Source: Novosphingobium huizhouense
GTDB lineage: Bacteria > Pseudomonadota > Alphaproteobacteria > Sphingomonadales > Sphingomonadaceae
Reading direction: 5' to 3'
Length of the DNA stretch: 64,000 bases
Assembly: GCF_020179475.1 (NCBI RefSeq)
Contig: NZ_JAILXZ010000003.1
Coordinates: forward strand, 1 to 64,000
Each line of letters opens with the position of its first letter. Positions within the stretch are counted from its first letter, which is position 1. The position numbers were made by a program, and so were the translations under genes. Below are positions 1 to 8,325 of this stretch, piece after piece. The notes under the pieces were generated by a model that was given only the letters and a program-made list of their open reading frames with translations, was not told where the DNA came from and ran no database searches.

Positions 1-100
1 GGCAGGGCCCCTCGCGCTCCCGGGACGTCTTCCGGCTTTGGCCTTGCGGATGCGGCGCGGGGTGCGGGGGGCTTCGGGGGTTGTGCTGAAGGAAGGGCGG

Positions 101-181
101 CCCTTCGACAGGCTCAGGGCGGGCGGGGGTAGGGCAGACCTTGGTGTGCCAATCCCGTCCATCCTGAGCTTGTCGAAGGAT
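101..181. repeat. REP-like inverted repeat pair
   Basis: The arms at 101-119 (cccttcgacaggctcaggg) and 162-180 (tcctgagcttgtcgaagga) are near inverted copies of one element, separated by about 40 bases. This palindrome type is common between genes in sphingomonads. The 290 bases before the first gene hold only such repeats and no credible coding sequence. Confidence 0.6.
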
Positions 182-224
182 CGTCCTTCTTCCTCGGGGG
201 CTGGCGCGGGGCCGATACCCCTCC

Positions 225-263
225 ACCACCCTGCGGGTGGTCCCCCTCCCCTTGCAGGGGAGG
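225..263. repeat. Two adjacent GC-rich hairpins
   Basis: A first hairpin pairs ACCACCC (225-231) with GGGTGGT (235-241). A second pairs CCTCCCC (245-251) with GGGGAGG (257-263). They lie just past the stop codon of the receptor gene on the minus strand, so they could help end or stabilise its mRNA. No T-run supports a classical terminator. Confidence 0.5.
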
Positions 264-290
264 ATGCGAGGGGAGCGCGCCCGTGGCGGT

Positions 291-2459
291 TCAGATCTTG
301 AGCGAGACGGTCAACCGGACGTCGCGGCCGGCGATGGGCACGAAGTCGCGGGTCTCCGACGTGGCGAGGCGCCCCGAGACGTTAAGCAGGTTGTCGCCCG
401 AAAGGATCAGCGAGAGCGGGCCGTCCTTGCCCTGCGGCCGGAAGGTCAGGCTCGCGTTGACGAGGGTGAAGCCGCCGGTCGGGTTCTCGTTGGCCGCGAC
501 GCGGGTCTGCCGGGCGTTGTGCACCGCCTCGGCGCGCGCGTCGAAGCGGTCGGAATCGAACTCGATCCCGCCGCGCACGCGCAACGGGGGAATGCGCGGC
601 GCGGCGCCAAGGCCGGTCAGGCTGGCGTGGACATAATCGACGCTGCCGTCGATCCCCAGCGTGCTGCCGTTGTCCCAGCGCAGCGCCTTGACCGAGGCTT
701 CGGCCTCGAGCCCGCGGAACTTCGCGGGAACCTGCGTGAACTGGTAGACCGGATAGCCTTCGACCAGCGCGCCGGTCGGCAGCGGCGCGATGTAGTCCTT
801 GAAATCGGTGGCATAGGCGGTGACGGCCGCGGCGAAGCGGTCGTCGTGATAGCGCGCGCCCGCCTCGATCGTGTTCGAGCGCTCCTTGCGGAAAGCCGGG
901 TTGCCGCGTTCGTAGGACTGCGTCGCATCGTGGATGCCGTCGATGTAGAGCTCCTCGGACGAGGGCGCGCGCTCGCCGTGGGTGGCGGCAAGGCTCAGCG
1001 TCAGGCTCTCGACCGGGCGCCAGGCCAGCCCGAGCCCGCCCGAAAACTGGTCGAACCGGCTGGACTGCGTGCTGTCGATCGTCGCGACCGAGGTATGCTC
1101 GTAGCGGCCCGAGGCTTCGAGATCGACCGTGCCGAGCGTCAGCTGCTGGCGGGTGAACACGGCGAAGCGGTCGGTCTGCGTATCGGGGATCAGGCGCTCG
1201 TCGCCGACCACCGAGAGGCGCCGGGTCGAGACCTGGACCCCGCTCTGGCCGCGCCAGTCGCCGTGCTTTGCCTGGATGAGGTCGAGCCGGCTCTCGATCG
1301 CCTTGTTGAAGAAGCGCGTTGCCGGAACGCCTGCGTCGAGCTCGGCATGGGTGTAGTCGCCATAGGCCGCGCGCAGGTCGACGCGATCGAGGAAGCCGCC
1401 GGCGTCGAGGCTGGCGCGCAGGTCGTAGCGGGTCTGCCGCAGCGACAGCGAGACCGGGTCGGAATTGCCGACTTCGGGGCGCGGCGGGATGCCGTAGTCG
1501 CTGGCGAGGCGCTGCACCGACAGGCCGATGCTGCCGCCCGCATCGATGAAGGCGAGGCCGCCGCCGAAGGTATAGCCCTTGGCCCAGGAATTGCGCAGCC
1601 GCCCGGTCTGATCGGCCTGCGCGGCAAGGTCGTCGGCGCCCGCCTGGTCGCCGGCGGCGGCAAGGTCGGCGGCCGAGGCGAGCGTCTGCGCGCGCAGCTG
1701 CGGCGACAGCGCATAGCCGCCGATGCGGACGTCGCCGGCGTGGTTGTAGCTGCCGTCGACATGCGCGACGAGGCGCGGGGCGATGACGATATCGGCGGCG
1801 GCGCCCAGGTTCACCGCATCGGCGGCGGTGTCGTAGGAGCCGAGCGCGGTGAGCGAGACGGGCTTGTCGGGCACGCTGCGCGGAATGCGCTTGTCGATCG
1901 CGTTGACCGCGCCGCCCGCCGGATCGCTGGCATAGAGCAGCACCGCAGGGCCGTGGAGCACGTCGATGTGGTCGACGTTGAGCGTATCGAGCGCGACGCC
2001 GTGGTCGGCCGAGACCGAGGCCGCATCGAGCGAGCCGATGCCGTCGGTCAGCACCTGCACGCGCGGGCCGTCGAAGCCGCGCAGCACCGGGCGGCTGGCG
2101 CCGGGGGCGAAGCCGCTGGTCGAGACGCCGGGCAGCTTGGCCAGCATCGTGCCGATCTGCGGCGCGACGTTGCGGGCGAGCGCATCGCCGGACAGCACCA
2201 CCGGCGCCGAGATCGCATCGCGATCGCCGCTGATCAGCCGGCCCGACACGATGATCTGGGGGTGGCCGGCATCGTCGGGCTGCGCGGGATCGGCGTGCGC
2301 GGGGGTTTCACCGGCGACCGGCGCGCTGTCGTCGGTGGCGGCGCGCGCGGCCGGCGCGAGCAGCGTGCCGCCGAACGCCAGCCCGGCGAGCAGCGCGGCG
2401 CGAAGGGGAAGGGCGCGCGCAGCGCCGGCGGGACGGAACAGGGAAGAGGAGGAGATCAA
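291..2459 (-). CDS. TonB-dependent receptor, ZnuD-like (probable zinc uptake)
   Basis: This is an outer-membrane TonB-dependent receptor of about 720 residues. A cleavable signal (hydrophobic stretch ending in PAARA) leads into a plug with VLRGFDGPRVQVLTDG and an HIDVLHGPAVLLYAS segment followed by GGAVNAIDKRIP, the arrangement typical of the ZnuD zinc-receptor family, and then a beta barrel ending VRLTVSLKI. The reading frame opens at a TTG at 2510, but that codon sits inside a palindrome and probable promoter. The in-frame TTG at 2459, which gives a normal signal peptide, is preferred here; neither start has a strong ribosome site. Zinc as substrate is inferred from family resemblance; another metal or a small chelate is possible. 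Confidence 0.75.
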   Translation of the reverse strand: MISSSSLFRPAGAARALPLRAALLAGLAFGGTLLAPAARAATDDSAPVAGETPAHADPAQPDDAGHPQIIVSGRLISGDRDAISAPVVLSGDALARNVAPQIGTMLAKLPGVSTSGFAPGASRPVLRGFDGPRVQVLTDGIGSLDAASVSADHGVALDTLNVDHIDVLHGPAVLLYASDPAGGAVNAIDKRIPRSVPDKPVSLTALGSYDTAADAVNLGAAADIVIAPRLVAHVDGSYNHAGDVRIGGYALSPQLRAQTLASAADLAAAGDQAGADDLAAQADQTGRLRNSWAKGYTFGGGLAFIDAGGSIGLSVQRLASDYGIPPRPEVGNSDPVSLSLRQTRYDLRASLDAGGFLDRVDLRAAYGDYTHAELDAGVPATRFFNKAIESRLDLIQAKHGDWRGQSGVQVSTRRLSVVGDERLIPDTQTDRFAVFTRQQLTLGTVDLEASGRYEHTSVATIDSTQSSRFDQFSGGLGLAWRPVESLTLSLAATHGERAPSSEELYIDGIHDATQSYERGNPAFRKERSNTIEAGARYHDDRFAAAVTAYATDFKDYIAPLPTGALVEGYPVYQFTQVPAKFRGLEAEASVKALRWDNGSTLGIDGSVDYVHASLTGLGAAPRIPPLRVRGGIEFDSDRFDARAEAVHNARQTRVAANENPTGGFTLVNASLTFRPQGKDGPLSLILSGDNLLNVSGRLATSETRDFVPIAGRDVRLTVSLKI

Positions 2460-2502
2460 GGCTGCACCCGCGGTTGTTGTTCTGCGCGGCTGTCTAGCGC
2501 TA

Positions 2503-2517
2503 TGATACAATATATCA
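2503..2517. promoter_or_regulatory. Candidate Zur/Fur-type operator
   Basis: TGATACAATATATCA is an inverted repeat (TGATA-N5-TATCA) directly upstream of the ZnuD-like receptor. It is an AT-rich island in a GC-rich background. On the minus strand TTGATA and TAGACA lie 16 bases apart here and could be -35/-10 elements. Repression by zinc-loaded Zur is an inference from the receptor type. Confidence 0.4.
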
Positions 2518-2678
2518 ATACCTGATCGACGAGACGCGCAACAAGGGCGCGGGATCGGTGGCCGGGCGGTGACGGGACCGCGGCGCGGCAGTGCGGCGGT
2601 GGGGCGGGTCGGCGGGGCGGCGCTACAGGTCGGGGAGGGGGGCGGTCGCTGGGTGAGTAGGGCGCGCCGCCCGCTGGC

Positions 2679-3017
2679 TCAGCGGCTCTGGCGCAGCCGC
2701 GGGTTGGGCTGGAGGGCCTTGATCAGCTTGAGGAAATCGTCCTGGCGCACGATCCGTTCGAACTGCCATCCGGCACGCTCGCCATCGTTCCAGACGAGGA
2801 ACGCCTCGATCCGGCCGATCACCTGCAGGCGGATGGTGACGCGTTCGCCGCGGCCGAGCGCGAGCGCCCCGCCGGTCATGAAGCCGGTCGCCGAGATATT
2901 GATGATCTGCAGCATCACGTCGCCGAGCTGGCGATGTTCGCCGATCACCGGCATGTTCACCGGATGTCGCGTGGCGCGACGTTGGTCGGTGACCGAAAGC
3001 TGAGCTCCCCCGGACAC
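2679..3017 (-). CDS. PilZ domain protein
   Basis: A 112-residue single-domain PilZ protein. The c-di-GMP-binding signature is recognisable: an arginine patch RRATR at residues 13-17 and NISATG at 40-45, matching the RxxxR and [D/N]xSxxG elements. The GTG at 3017 is chosen because TAAGGAGG lies at ideal spacing upstream; the frame opens further upstream but without such a site. The likely role is binding c-di-GMP to modulate motility, adhesion or polysaccharide output, but no partner gene is adjacent. It lies downstream of tyrS on the same strand, 120 bases away, with its own AT-rich upstream region. Confidence 0.85.
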   Translation of the reverse strand: MSGGAQLSVTDQRRATRHPVNMPVIGEHRQLGDVMLQIINISATGFMTGGALALGRGERVTIRLQVIGRIEAFLVWNDGERAGWQFERIVRQDDFLKLIKALQPNPRLRQSR

Positions 3018-3137
3018 GCGTTCCTCCTTACCAGAGCCGTTCGATGCCCAAGCTTTTGGTCCATATTGGCTTATATTTCGTAAAGGCGACGGCATGTTTA
3101 AGCCGGGCCGTTGCCGGAAGGCGGCAGGATCCTTCCG

Positions 3138-4367
3138 TTAACGAGGTCGTAGCACGCCGTGCTTCTTCTTGCCCGACGACACGCGAATCTCGTTGTCGGT
3201 CAACACGATGCGGTGCGATTCGTCGGTTACCGACGCGCCATCGACGCGCGCCCCGCCGCCGGCCACGAGCCGCTTTGCCTCGCCCCGGCTGGCGGCGAAA
3301 CCCAGCCCGACAAGCGCATCGACGATCGAGATGTCTCCGCCCTCGACGACGAGACTCGGCAGGTCCTCGCCCAAGCCTCCGCCGGCGAAGGTCGCCGCAG
3401 CGGTCGATTCGGCGGCGCGCGCCGCCTCTTCCCCGCGCACCAGCCGCGTCACTTCGTTGGCGAGCACGACCTTGGCGGCGTTGATCTCGCTGCCCTGCAA
3501 GGCTTCGAGCCGCGCGATCTCGTCGAGCGGCAGGTCGGTGAACAGGCGCAGGAACTTGCCCACGTCGCGGTCGTCGGCGTTGCGCCAGTACTGCCAGAAG
3601 TCCCAGGCCGGCAGCGCGTCCTCGTTGAGCCAGACCGCGCCAGCGGCGGTCTTGCCCATCTTCTTGCCGTCGGCGGTGGTCAGCAGCGGGGTGGTGAGGC
3701 CGAACACTTCCTTGCCGTCCTTGCGGCGGGTCAGCTCGATGCCGTTGACGATGTTGCCCCACTGGTCCGAGCCGCCCATCTGCAACCGCACGCCCATCGC
3801 CTTGTTCAGGTGGCGGAAGTCGTAGCCCTGGAGGATCATGTAGTTGAATTCGAGGAAGGTCATCGGCTGTTCGCGGTCGAGCCGCAGCTTGACCGAATCG
3901 AACGTCAGCATCCGGTTGACGGTGAAGTGCGTGCCGACTTCCTGGAGCAGCTCGATGTAGCCGAGCTTGCCCAGCCAGTCGTGGTTGTTGACCATGACCG
4001 CGTCGGTAGGGCCGTCGCCAAAGGTCAGCAGCTTGTCGAACACGCGGCGGATCGAGGCGATGTTGTCCTCGATCGTCTGGTCCGACAGCATCTTGCGGCT
4101 TTCGTCGCGCCCGGTCGGATCGCCGATCCGCGTGGTGCCGCCACCCATCAGCACCACCGGCTTGTGCCCGGCCTGCTGCAGGCGGCGCAGCATCATGATC
4201 TGCACGAGCGAGCCCACGTGCAGCGATGGCGCGGTGGCGTCGAAGCCGATATAGCCCGGCACCACGTCCGCGCTCGCCAGCTTATCGAGCCCTTCGGCAT
4301 CGGTCAGCTGGTGGATGTAGCCACGCTCTTCGAGCAGGCGGAGCAGGGTCGACTGGTATTGGGTCAT
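3138..4367 (-). CDS. tyrS: Tyrosyl-tRNA synthetase
   Basis: Class I aminoacyl-tRNA synthetase of 409 residues that charges tRNA-Tyr. The HIGH-type motif is HVGS (residues 50-53) and the KMSKS-type motif is KKMGKT (235-240). The tyrosine-pocket segment GGSDQWGN lies at 198-205, and an S4 RNA-binding domain forms the C terminus. ATG 4367 follows AGAAGG at good spacing; codons upstream of it are not typical of the family. It is divergent from the DOMON-like gene, with about 47 bases between the starts. Confidence 0.97.
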   Translation of the reverse strand: MTQYQSTLLRLLEERGYIHQLTDAEGLDKLASADVVPGYIGFDATAPSLHVGSLVQIMMLRRLQQAGHKPVVLMGGGTTRIGDPTGRDESRKMLSDQTIEDNIASIRRVFDKLLTFGDGPTDAVMVNNHDWLGKLGYIELLQEVGTHFTVNRMLTFDSVKLRLDREQPMTFLEFNYMILQGYDFRHLNKAMGVRLQMGGSDQWGNIVNGIELTRRKDGKEVFGLTTPLLTTADGKKMGKTAAGAVWLNEDALPAWDFWQYWRNADDRDVGKFLRLFTDLPLDEIARLEALQGSEINAAKVVLANEVTRLVRGEEAARAAESTAAATFAGGGLGEDLPSLVVEGGDISIVDALVGLGFAASRGEAKRLVAGGGARVDGASVTDESHRIVLTDNEIRVSSGKKKHGVLRPR

Positions 4368-4414
4368 CGCGGCCTTCTTTCTGGTGGCGGCGCGCCTAGC
4401 ATGGAGATCCGCGC

Positions 4415-4957
4415 TTGGAAACGTTCGAGCTCTTACCGCACCCGGCACGCCCGCCGTTTCATGTCGCGGCGGTTTCGGCGCGGATCATCGGGTTCGATGC
4501 AAACTGGCTCTCCGTCCGCTGGCGGGTCGAAGGCGCCGCCGCGCTGGTGGTGCCGCCGTTTGCGGGCAAGCGCCGCGCCGACGGGTTGTGGCGGGCGACC
4601 TGCTTCGAGCTGTTCGTGCAAGGGGCGGACGCGCCGGCCTATGCCGAGTTCAACTTCAGCCCGTCCGAGCGCTGGGCGGCCTATTCCTTTGCCGACGTGC
4701 GCGCCGGCATGGCCGAGCGGGCGGTCGCGCCGCAGCCCGTCTGCACCCCGCGGCGCGGGCAGAACGTGCTGATCTGCGATGCCGTGCTGCCGGCAAGCGC
4801 GCTGCCGCCGCTGCCGGCGCGCTATGGCCTGACCGCGGTGATCGAGGAGGAGGGCGGGCACATGTCCTACTGGGCGATGGCGCACGGGGGCGAGGCGCCC
4901 GACTTCCACGACCCGGCTTGCTTCCACGGCCACCTTGCGGCACCCGGGCACCCATGA
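4415..4957 (+). CDS. DOMON-like domain protein
   Basis: A 180-residue protein of the DOMON-like family seen in sphingomonads, a beta-sandwich often thought to bind heme or sugars. Recognisable stretches are [12 protein letters not shown] and [15 protein letters not shown]. No signal peptide or membrane segment is evident. TTG 4415 opens the frame; an ATG at 4400 is in another frame. Its stop overlaps the next start (ATGA at 4954-4957), so the two are translationally coupled, which suggests a shared role with the NamZ-like hydrolase. The exact function is not known. Confidence 0.75.
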   Translation: METFELLPHPARPPFHVAAVSARIIGFDANWLSVRWRVEGAAALVVPPFAGKRRADGLWRATCFELFVQGADAPAYAEFNFSPSERWAAYSFADVRAGMAERAVAPQPVCTPRRGQNVLICDAVLPASALPPLPARYGLTAVIEEEGGHMSYWAMAHGGEAPDFHDPACFHGHLAAPGHP

Positions 4958-6156
4958 AGTTCGGCATCGACCGCCTGCTGGCGGACCCCACCTTGCGCGC
5001 GCCGCTCGCCGGCCGCCGCGTCGCGCTTGTCGCGCATCCCGCTTCGGTTACCGAAGGCCTGGTCCACTCGCTCGATGCGCTGGCCGGCCTGGCGGACGTG
5101 AACCTGACCGCCGCCTTCGGCCCGCAGCACGGGCTGAAGGGGGACAAGCAGGACAACATGGTCGAAACCGCCGACGAGCTCGATCCGGTCTACGGCATCC
5201 CGGTGTTCAGCCTTTATGGCGAAGTCCGCCGCCCCACCGCGCGGATGATGGACAGCGCCGACGTGTTCCTGTTCGATCTGCAGGACCTCGGCTGCCGCAT
5301 CTACACGTTCGTCACCACGCTGCTCTACCTGCTCGAAGCCGCATCAGGCACGGGCAAGGCGGTGTGGGTGCTCGATCGGCCCAATCCCGCCGGCCGCCCG
5401 ATCGAGGGCACCACGCTGCGGCCCGGCTGGGAAAGCTTCGTGGGCGCCGGGCCGATGCCGATGCGCCATGGCCTTACCTTGGGCGAGATGGGCCACTGGT
5501 TCGTCGATCACTTCAAGCTCGATGTCGATTACCGCGTTGTCGAGATGGAGGGCTGGCAGCCCGAAAGCGGCCCCGGATTCGGCTGGCCCGAGAGCCGCAT
5601 CTGGGTCAATCCGTCGCCCAACGCGGCAAGCCTCAACATGGCGCGCGCCTATGCCGGCACGGTGATGATCGAAGGCGCGACGGTTTCGGAAGGGCGCGGC
5701 ACCACCCGCCCGCTCGAAGTGCTGTTCGGCGCGCCCGACATCGACGCCAAGGCCGTGCTGGCCGAGATGCGCACGTTCGCCCCGCAGTGGATGGACGGCG
5801 CCGCGATCCGCGAATGCTGGTTCGAACCGACCTTCCACAAGCACGCCAAGACGCTGTGCAGCGCGCTGATGGTCCATGCCGAGGGCCGCTTCTACGATCA
5901 CCACGCATTCCGCCCGTGGCGGTTGCAGGCGCTGGCGTTCAAGGCGATCCGCCGGCTTTACCCGGATTATCCGCTGTGGCGCGATTTCGCTTACGAGTAC
6001 GTGTTCGACAAGCTCGCCATCGACGTGATCAACGGCGGCCCGGCGTTGCGCGAGTGGGTCGACGATGCGGCGAGCACGCCGGCCGACCTCGACGGCGTCG
6101 CCGGGCCCGACGAGCAGGCCTGGATCGAGACGCGCGCGCCGTACCTGCTCTATTGA
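4954..6156 (+). CDS. DUF1343 protein, NamZ-like exo-N-acetylmuramidase
   Basis: A 400-residue member of the DUF1343/YbbC family. The characterised Bacillus NamZ (glycoside hydrolase family GH171) removes N-acetylmuramic acid from the non-reducing end of peptidoglycan fragments. Family stretches visible are FGPQHGLKG, FLFDLQDLGCRIYTFV, VLDRPNP, and SEGRGTTRP near residue 250. No signal peptide is seen, so it probably acts on recovered muropeptides in the cytoplasm, unless export is by another route. ATG 4954 overlaps the stop of the DOMON-like gene. Family membership is clear; the muramidase activity is inferred by homology. Confidence 0.85.
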   Translation: MKFGIDRLLADPTLRAPLAGRRVALVAHPASVTEGLVHSLDALAGLADVNLTAAFGPQHGLKGDKQDNMVETADELDPVYGIPVFSLYGEVRRPTARMMDSADVFLFDLQDLGCRIYTFVTTLLYLLEAASGTGKAVWVLDRPNPAGRPIEGTTLRPGWESFVGAGPMPMRHGLTLGEMGHWFVDHFKLDVDYRVVEMEGWQPESGPGFGWPESRIWVNPSPNAASLNMARAYAGTVMIEGATVSEGRGTTRPLEVLFGAPDIDAKAVLAEMRTFAPQWMDGAAIRECWFEPTFHKHAKTLCSALMVHAEGRFYDHHAFRPWRLQALAFKAIRRLYPDYPLWRDFAYEYVFDKLAIDVINGGPALREWVDDAASTPADLDGVAGPDEQAWIETRAPYLLY

Positions 6157-6272
6157 GACCGCCCGGCGCGGGCGCGGGGCGAGCGCAGCGCGATGCCCCT
6201 TCGCCCGACTGGCTGCGCGACGTGGATTGGGGCAGGTTCGCAAGCAGCGATGCAAGCGAAAAGGTCCGGACG

Positions 6273-6554
6273 ATGGTCGAGGCACGGTGGAACGGCGCGG
6301 TGATCGCGCGCAGCGACGATACGGTGGTGGTGGAGGGCAACCACTACTTTCCGCTGGAATCGGTCGATCCGGGGGTGCTGAAGCCGAGCGCGACGACCAG
6401 CGTCTGCCCCTGGAAGGGGACCGCGCAATACTACTCGCTGGTCGTGAACGGCGCGGAAAACCGGGACGCGGCGTGGTACTATGCCGAGCCGAAGGAGGCC
6501 GCGCGCGCGATCAGGGGGCGCGTGGCGTTCTGGAAGGGCGTGACGGTCGGGTAA
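6273..6554 (+). CDS. DUF427 domain protein
   Basis: A 93-residue protein of the DUF427 family, a small beta-rich domain of unknown function. Typical features are WNGAVIARSDDTVVVEG, YFP, the conserved TSVCPWKG followed by A-x-Y-Y, and WYYAEPKEAA. ATG 6273 follows AAAAGG at suitable spacing. The frame stays open upstream, and a GTG about 50 bases earlier could add residues. It follows the NamZ-like gene on the same strand by 116 bases and may be co-transcribed. Confidence 0.8.
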   Translation: MVEARWNGAVIARSDDTVVVEGNHYFPLESVDPGVLKPSATTSVCPWKGTAQYYSLVVNGAENRDAAWYYAEPKEAARAIRGRVAFWKGVTVG

Positions 6555-6598
6555 GCGGTTGCCCCTGCGTCATTCGCTTCGCGACGGCGATGCTCGAT

Positions 6599-6659
6599 CC
6601 TCCCCGTTTTTGCGCAGCACAAACGGGAGGCGTCAGCCGCCGCAGGCGGCTGACGGAGG
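6599..6659. repeat. Compound REP-like palindrome
   Basis: The first part (6599-6630) pairs CCTCCC and GTTT with AAAC and GGGAGG around a GCGCAGC-type loop. The second (6631-6655) is an 11-bp perfect stem, CGTCAGCCGCC/GGCGGCTGACG, with a 3-base loop. It sits between the convergent ends of the DUF427 and VWA genes. A close copy of the first part lies at 20054-20086. Confidence 0.7.
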
Positions 6660-6662
6660 GGC

Positions 6663-7844
6663 TCAATGCTTCTTGCGCGTCAGTTCGCGCATCGCGCCGT
6701 CGAGCCCGTCGAGGGTCAGCGGGAACATCGATCCGTTGAGGATGTCCTTGATCATCTTGGTCGACTGCGAATAGGTCCACTGCTTTTCGGGCACAGGGTT
6801 GAGCCAGACCGTCGCGGGGTAGGTCTGGGCGATGCGGTGCAGCCAGACCGCGCCCGCTTCCTCGTTGAAGTGCTCGACGCTGCCGCCCGGGTGGCTGATC
6901 TCGTAGGGGCTCATCGCCGCGTCGCCGACGAACACGATCTTGTAGTCGTGGCCGTACTTGTGGAGGATGTCCCAGGTCTTGGTCCGCTCAGACCAGCGCC
7001 GCTTGTTGTCCTTCCACACGCCTTCGTAGAGGCAGTTGTGGAAGTAGAAGAACTCCATGTTCTTGAACTCGGCCGTGGCCGCGCTGAACAGTTCCTCGAC
7101 CATGCGGATGAACGGGTCCATCGACCCGCCGACGTCGAGGAACAGCAGCAGCTTGACCGCATTGCGCCGCTCGGCGCGCATGCGGATGTCGAGCCAGCCC
7201 TGCTTGGCGGTGCCTTCGATCGTGCCTTCGAGGTCCAGCTCGTCCGGGTTGCCTTCGCGGGCGAAGCGGCGCAGCCGGCGCAGCGCGACCTTGATGTTGC
7301 GGGTGCCCAGTTCCTTGGTGTTGTCGAGGTTCTGGAACTCGCGCTTTTCCCAGACCTTGATCGCGCGGCCGTGCTTGCTTTCGCCGCCGATGCGCACGCC
7401 TTCGGGGTTGTAGCCCGAATTGCCGAACGGCGACGTGCCGCCGGTGCCGATCCACTTGTTGCCGCCCTGGTGGCGCTTTTCCTGCTCCTCCAGCCGCTTC
7501 TTCAAGGTGTCCATGATCTCCTCCCAGGAGCCCATGGCCTTGATCTTCTCCATTTCCTCTTCGGTGAGGAACTTCTCGGCAACCGCCTTGAGCCAGTCCT
7601 CGGGAATGTCGACCGGGCGCTGGCCGTAGTCGGTGAGGATGCCCTTGAACACCTTGTTGAAGACCTGGTCGAAGCGGTCGAGCAGGCCTTCGTCCTTCAC
7701 GAAGGTGGCGCGGCTGAGGTAATAGAACGCCTCGGGCGTCTGCTCGATCACGTCCTTGTCGAGCGCTTCGAGGAGCACGAGGTGCTCCTTGAAGCTGGCG
7801 GGAATGCCCGCCGCGCGCAGTTCGTCGACGAAGTTGAAGAACAT
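6663..7844 (-). CDS. VWA domain protein, CoxE-like
   Basis: A 393-residue cytoplasmic protein of the CoxE-like von Willebrand A family (COG3552), usually paired with a MoxR ATPase in metal-cofactor or complex assembly. The MIDAS-type motif is DVGGSM (D237, S241), with glycine at the first serine position as is usual for this group; a further candidate metal ligand lies in FVGDAAMSP. A charged linker (residues 95-130) precedes it. ATG 7844 lies 4 bases after the stop of the GFA gene, with AGGGA upstream. It is the last gene of a MoxR-GFA-VWA operon. The client protein is unknown. Confidence 0.85.
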   Translation of the reverse strand: MFFNFVDELRAAGIPASFKEHLVLLEALDKDVIEQTPEAFYYLSRATFVKDEGLLDRFDQVFNKVFKGILTDYGQRPVDIPEDWLKAVAEKFLTEEEMEKIKAMGSWEEIMDTLKKRLEEQEKRHQGGNKWIGTGGTSPFGNSGYNPEGVRIGGESKHGRAIKVWEKREFQNLDNTKELGTRNIKVALRRLRRFAREGNPDELDLEGTIEGTAKQGWLDIRMRAERRNAVKLLLFLDVGGSMDPFIRMVEELFSAATAEFKNMEFFYFHNCLYEGVWKDNKRRWSERTKTWDILHKYGHDYKIVFVGDAAMSPYEISHPGGSVEHFNEEAGAVWLHRIAQTYPATVWLNPVPEKQWTYSQSTKMIKDILNGSMFPLTLDGLDGAMRELTRKKH

Positions 7845-7848
7845 CGGT

Positions 7849-8301
7849 TCAGGTCCCTGAAGGGGGAAGGGGAGGCGTGGTCGGCGATGGGGCGGGCGGC
7901 TGTTGGGGCCAGCTTTCGCGGGCCGGATCGATCTGCGCCCAGGCGGGGGCATCGTCGGTCCAGATCACGACTTCGGGTTCCAGCCCGTGGCCTGCGTCGA
8001 GCGCGCCGAAGCGCACGGTCTTGAGATGCGGGCGCGCCGAGCTCTGGCCGTAGACCTGCGTGCCGCACGAGGGGCAGAAGTGGAAGGTGAGCGTGTTGCC
8101 GCTCGCCGCCCGCCAGGTGTTGCTGGCGAGCACGCCGTGGATCGTCACCGCTTCGGCCGGGAAGATCGCGTTGTGGGTCGGCCCGCCGGCGGCGATCTGC
8201 TGGCACTGGCGGCACCAGCACTGGCGCGTCGCGGCAGGCTCGGCCGCAATCGCCAGCGTGACCGCGCCGCAGGCGCAGCGCCCGGAATAGGGTGCGGTCA
8301 T
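7849..8301 (-). CDS. GFA family zinc protein
   Basis: A 150-residue protein of the glutathione-dependent formaldehyde-activating enzyme (GFA/CENP-V) family. The cysteine zinc ligands are in place: C9xC11, C28xC30xxC33 and C76PSC79. Family members bind glutathione or S-hydroxymethyl-glutathione; many have no proven activity. It lies between the MoxR ATPase and the VWA gene on the same strand, 24 bases after one and 4 before the other, so it is co-transcribed with them. That is an unusual place for a GFA protein. The proline-rich tail (residues 130-150) is probably unstructured. Confidence 0.85.
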   Translation of the reverse strand: MTAPYSGRCACGAVTLAIAAEPAATRQCWCRQCQQIAAGGPTHNAIFPAEAVTIHGVLASNTWRAASGNTLTFHFCPSCGTQVYGQSSARPHLKTVRFGALDAGHGLEPEVVIWTDDAPAWAQIDPARESWPQQPPAPSPTTPPLPPSGT

Positions 8302-8325
8302 CGTCTGGCGGCTCCTCGTCCTTCG

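Noticed and set aside
237..2525. Long open frame on the plus strand opposite the ZnuD-like receptor
   Set aside because: It mirrors the receptor codons in a GC-rich gene and has alanine/arginine/aspartate-rich low-complexity translation, no ribosome site and no family match.
3159..4772. 537-residue frame opposite tyrS
   Set aside because: Antisense shadow of tyrS; the tyrS motifs and ribosome site on the other strand are decisive.
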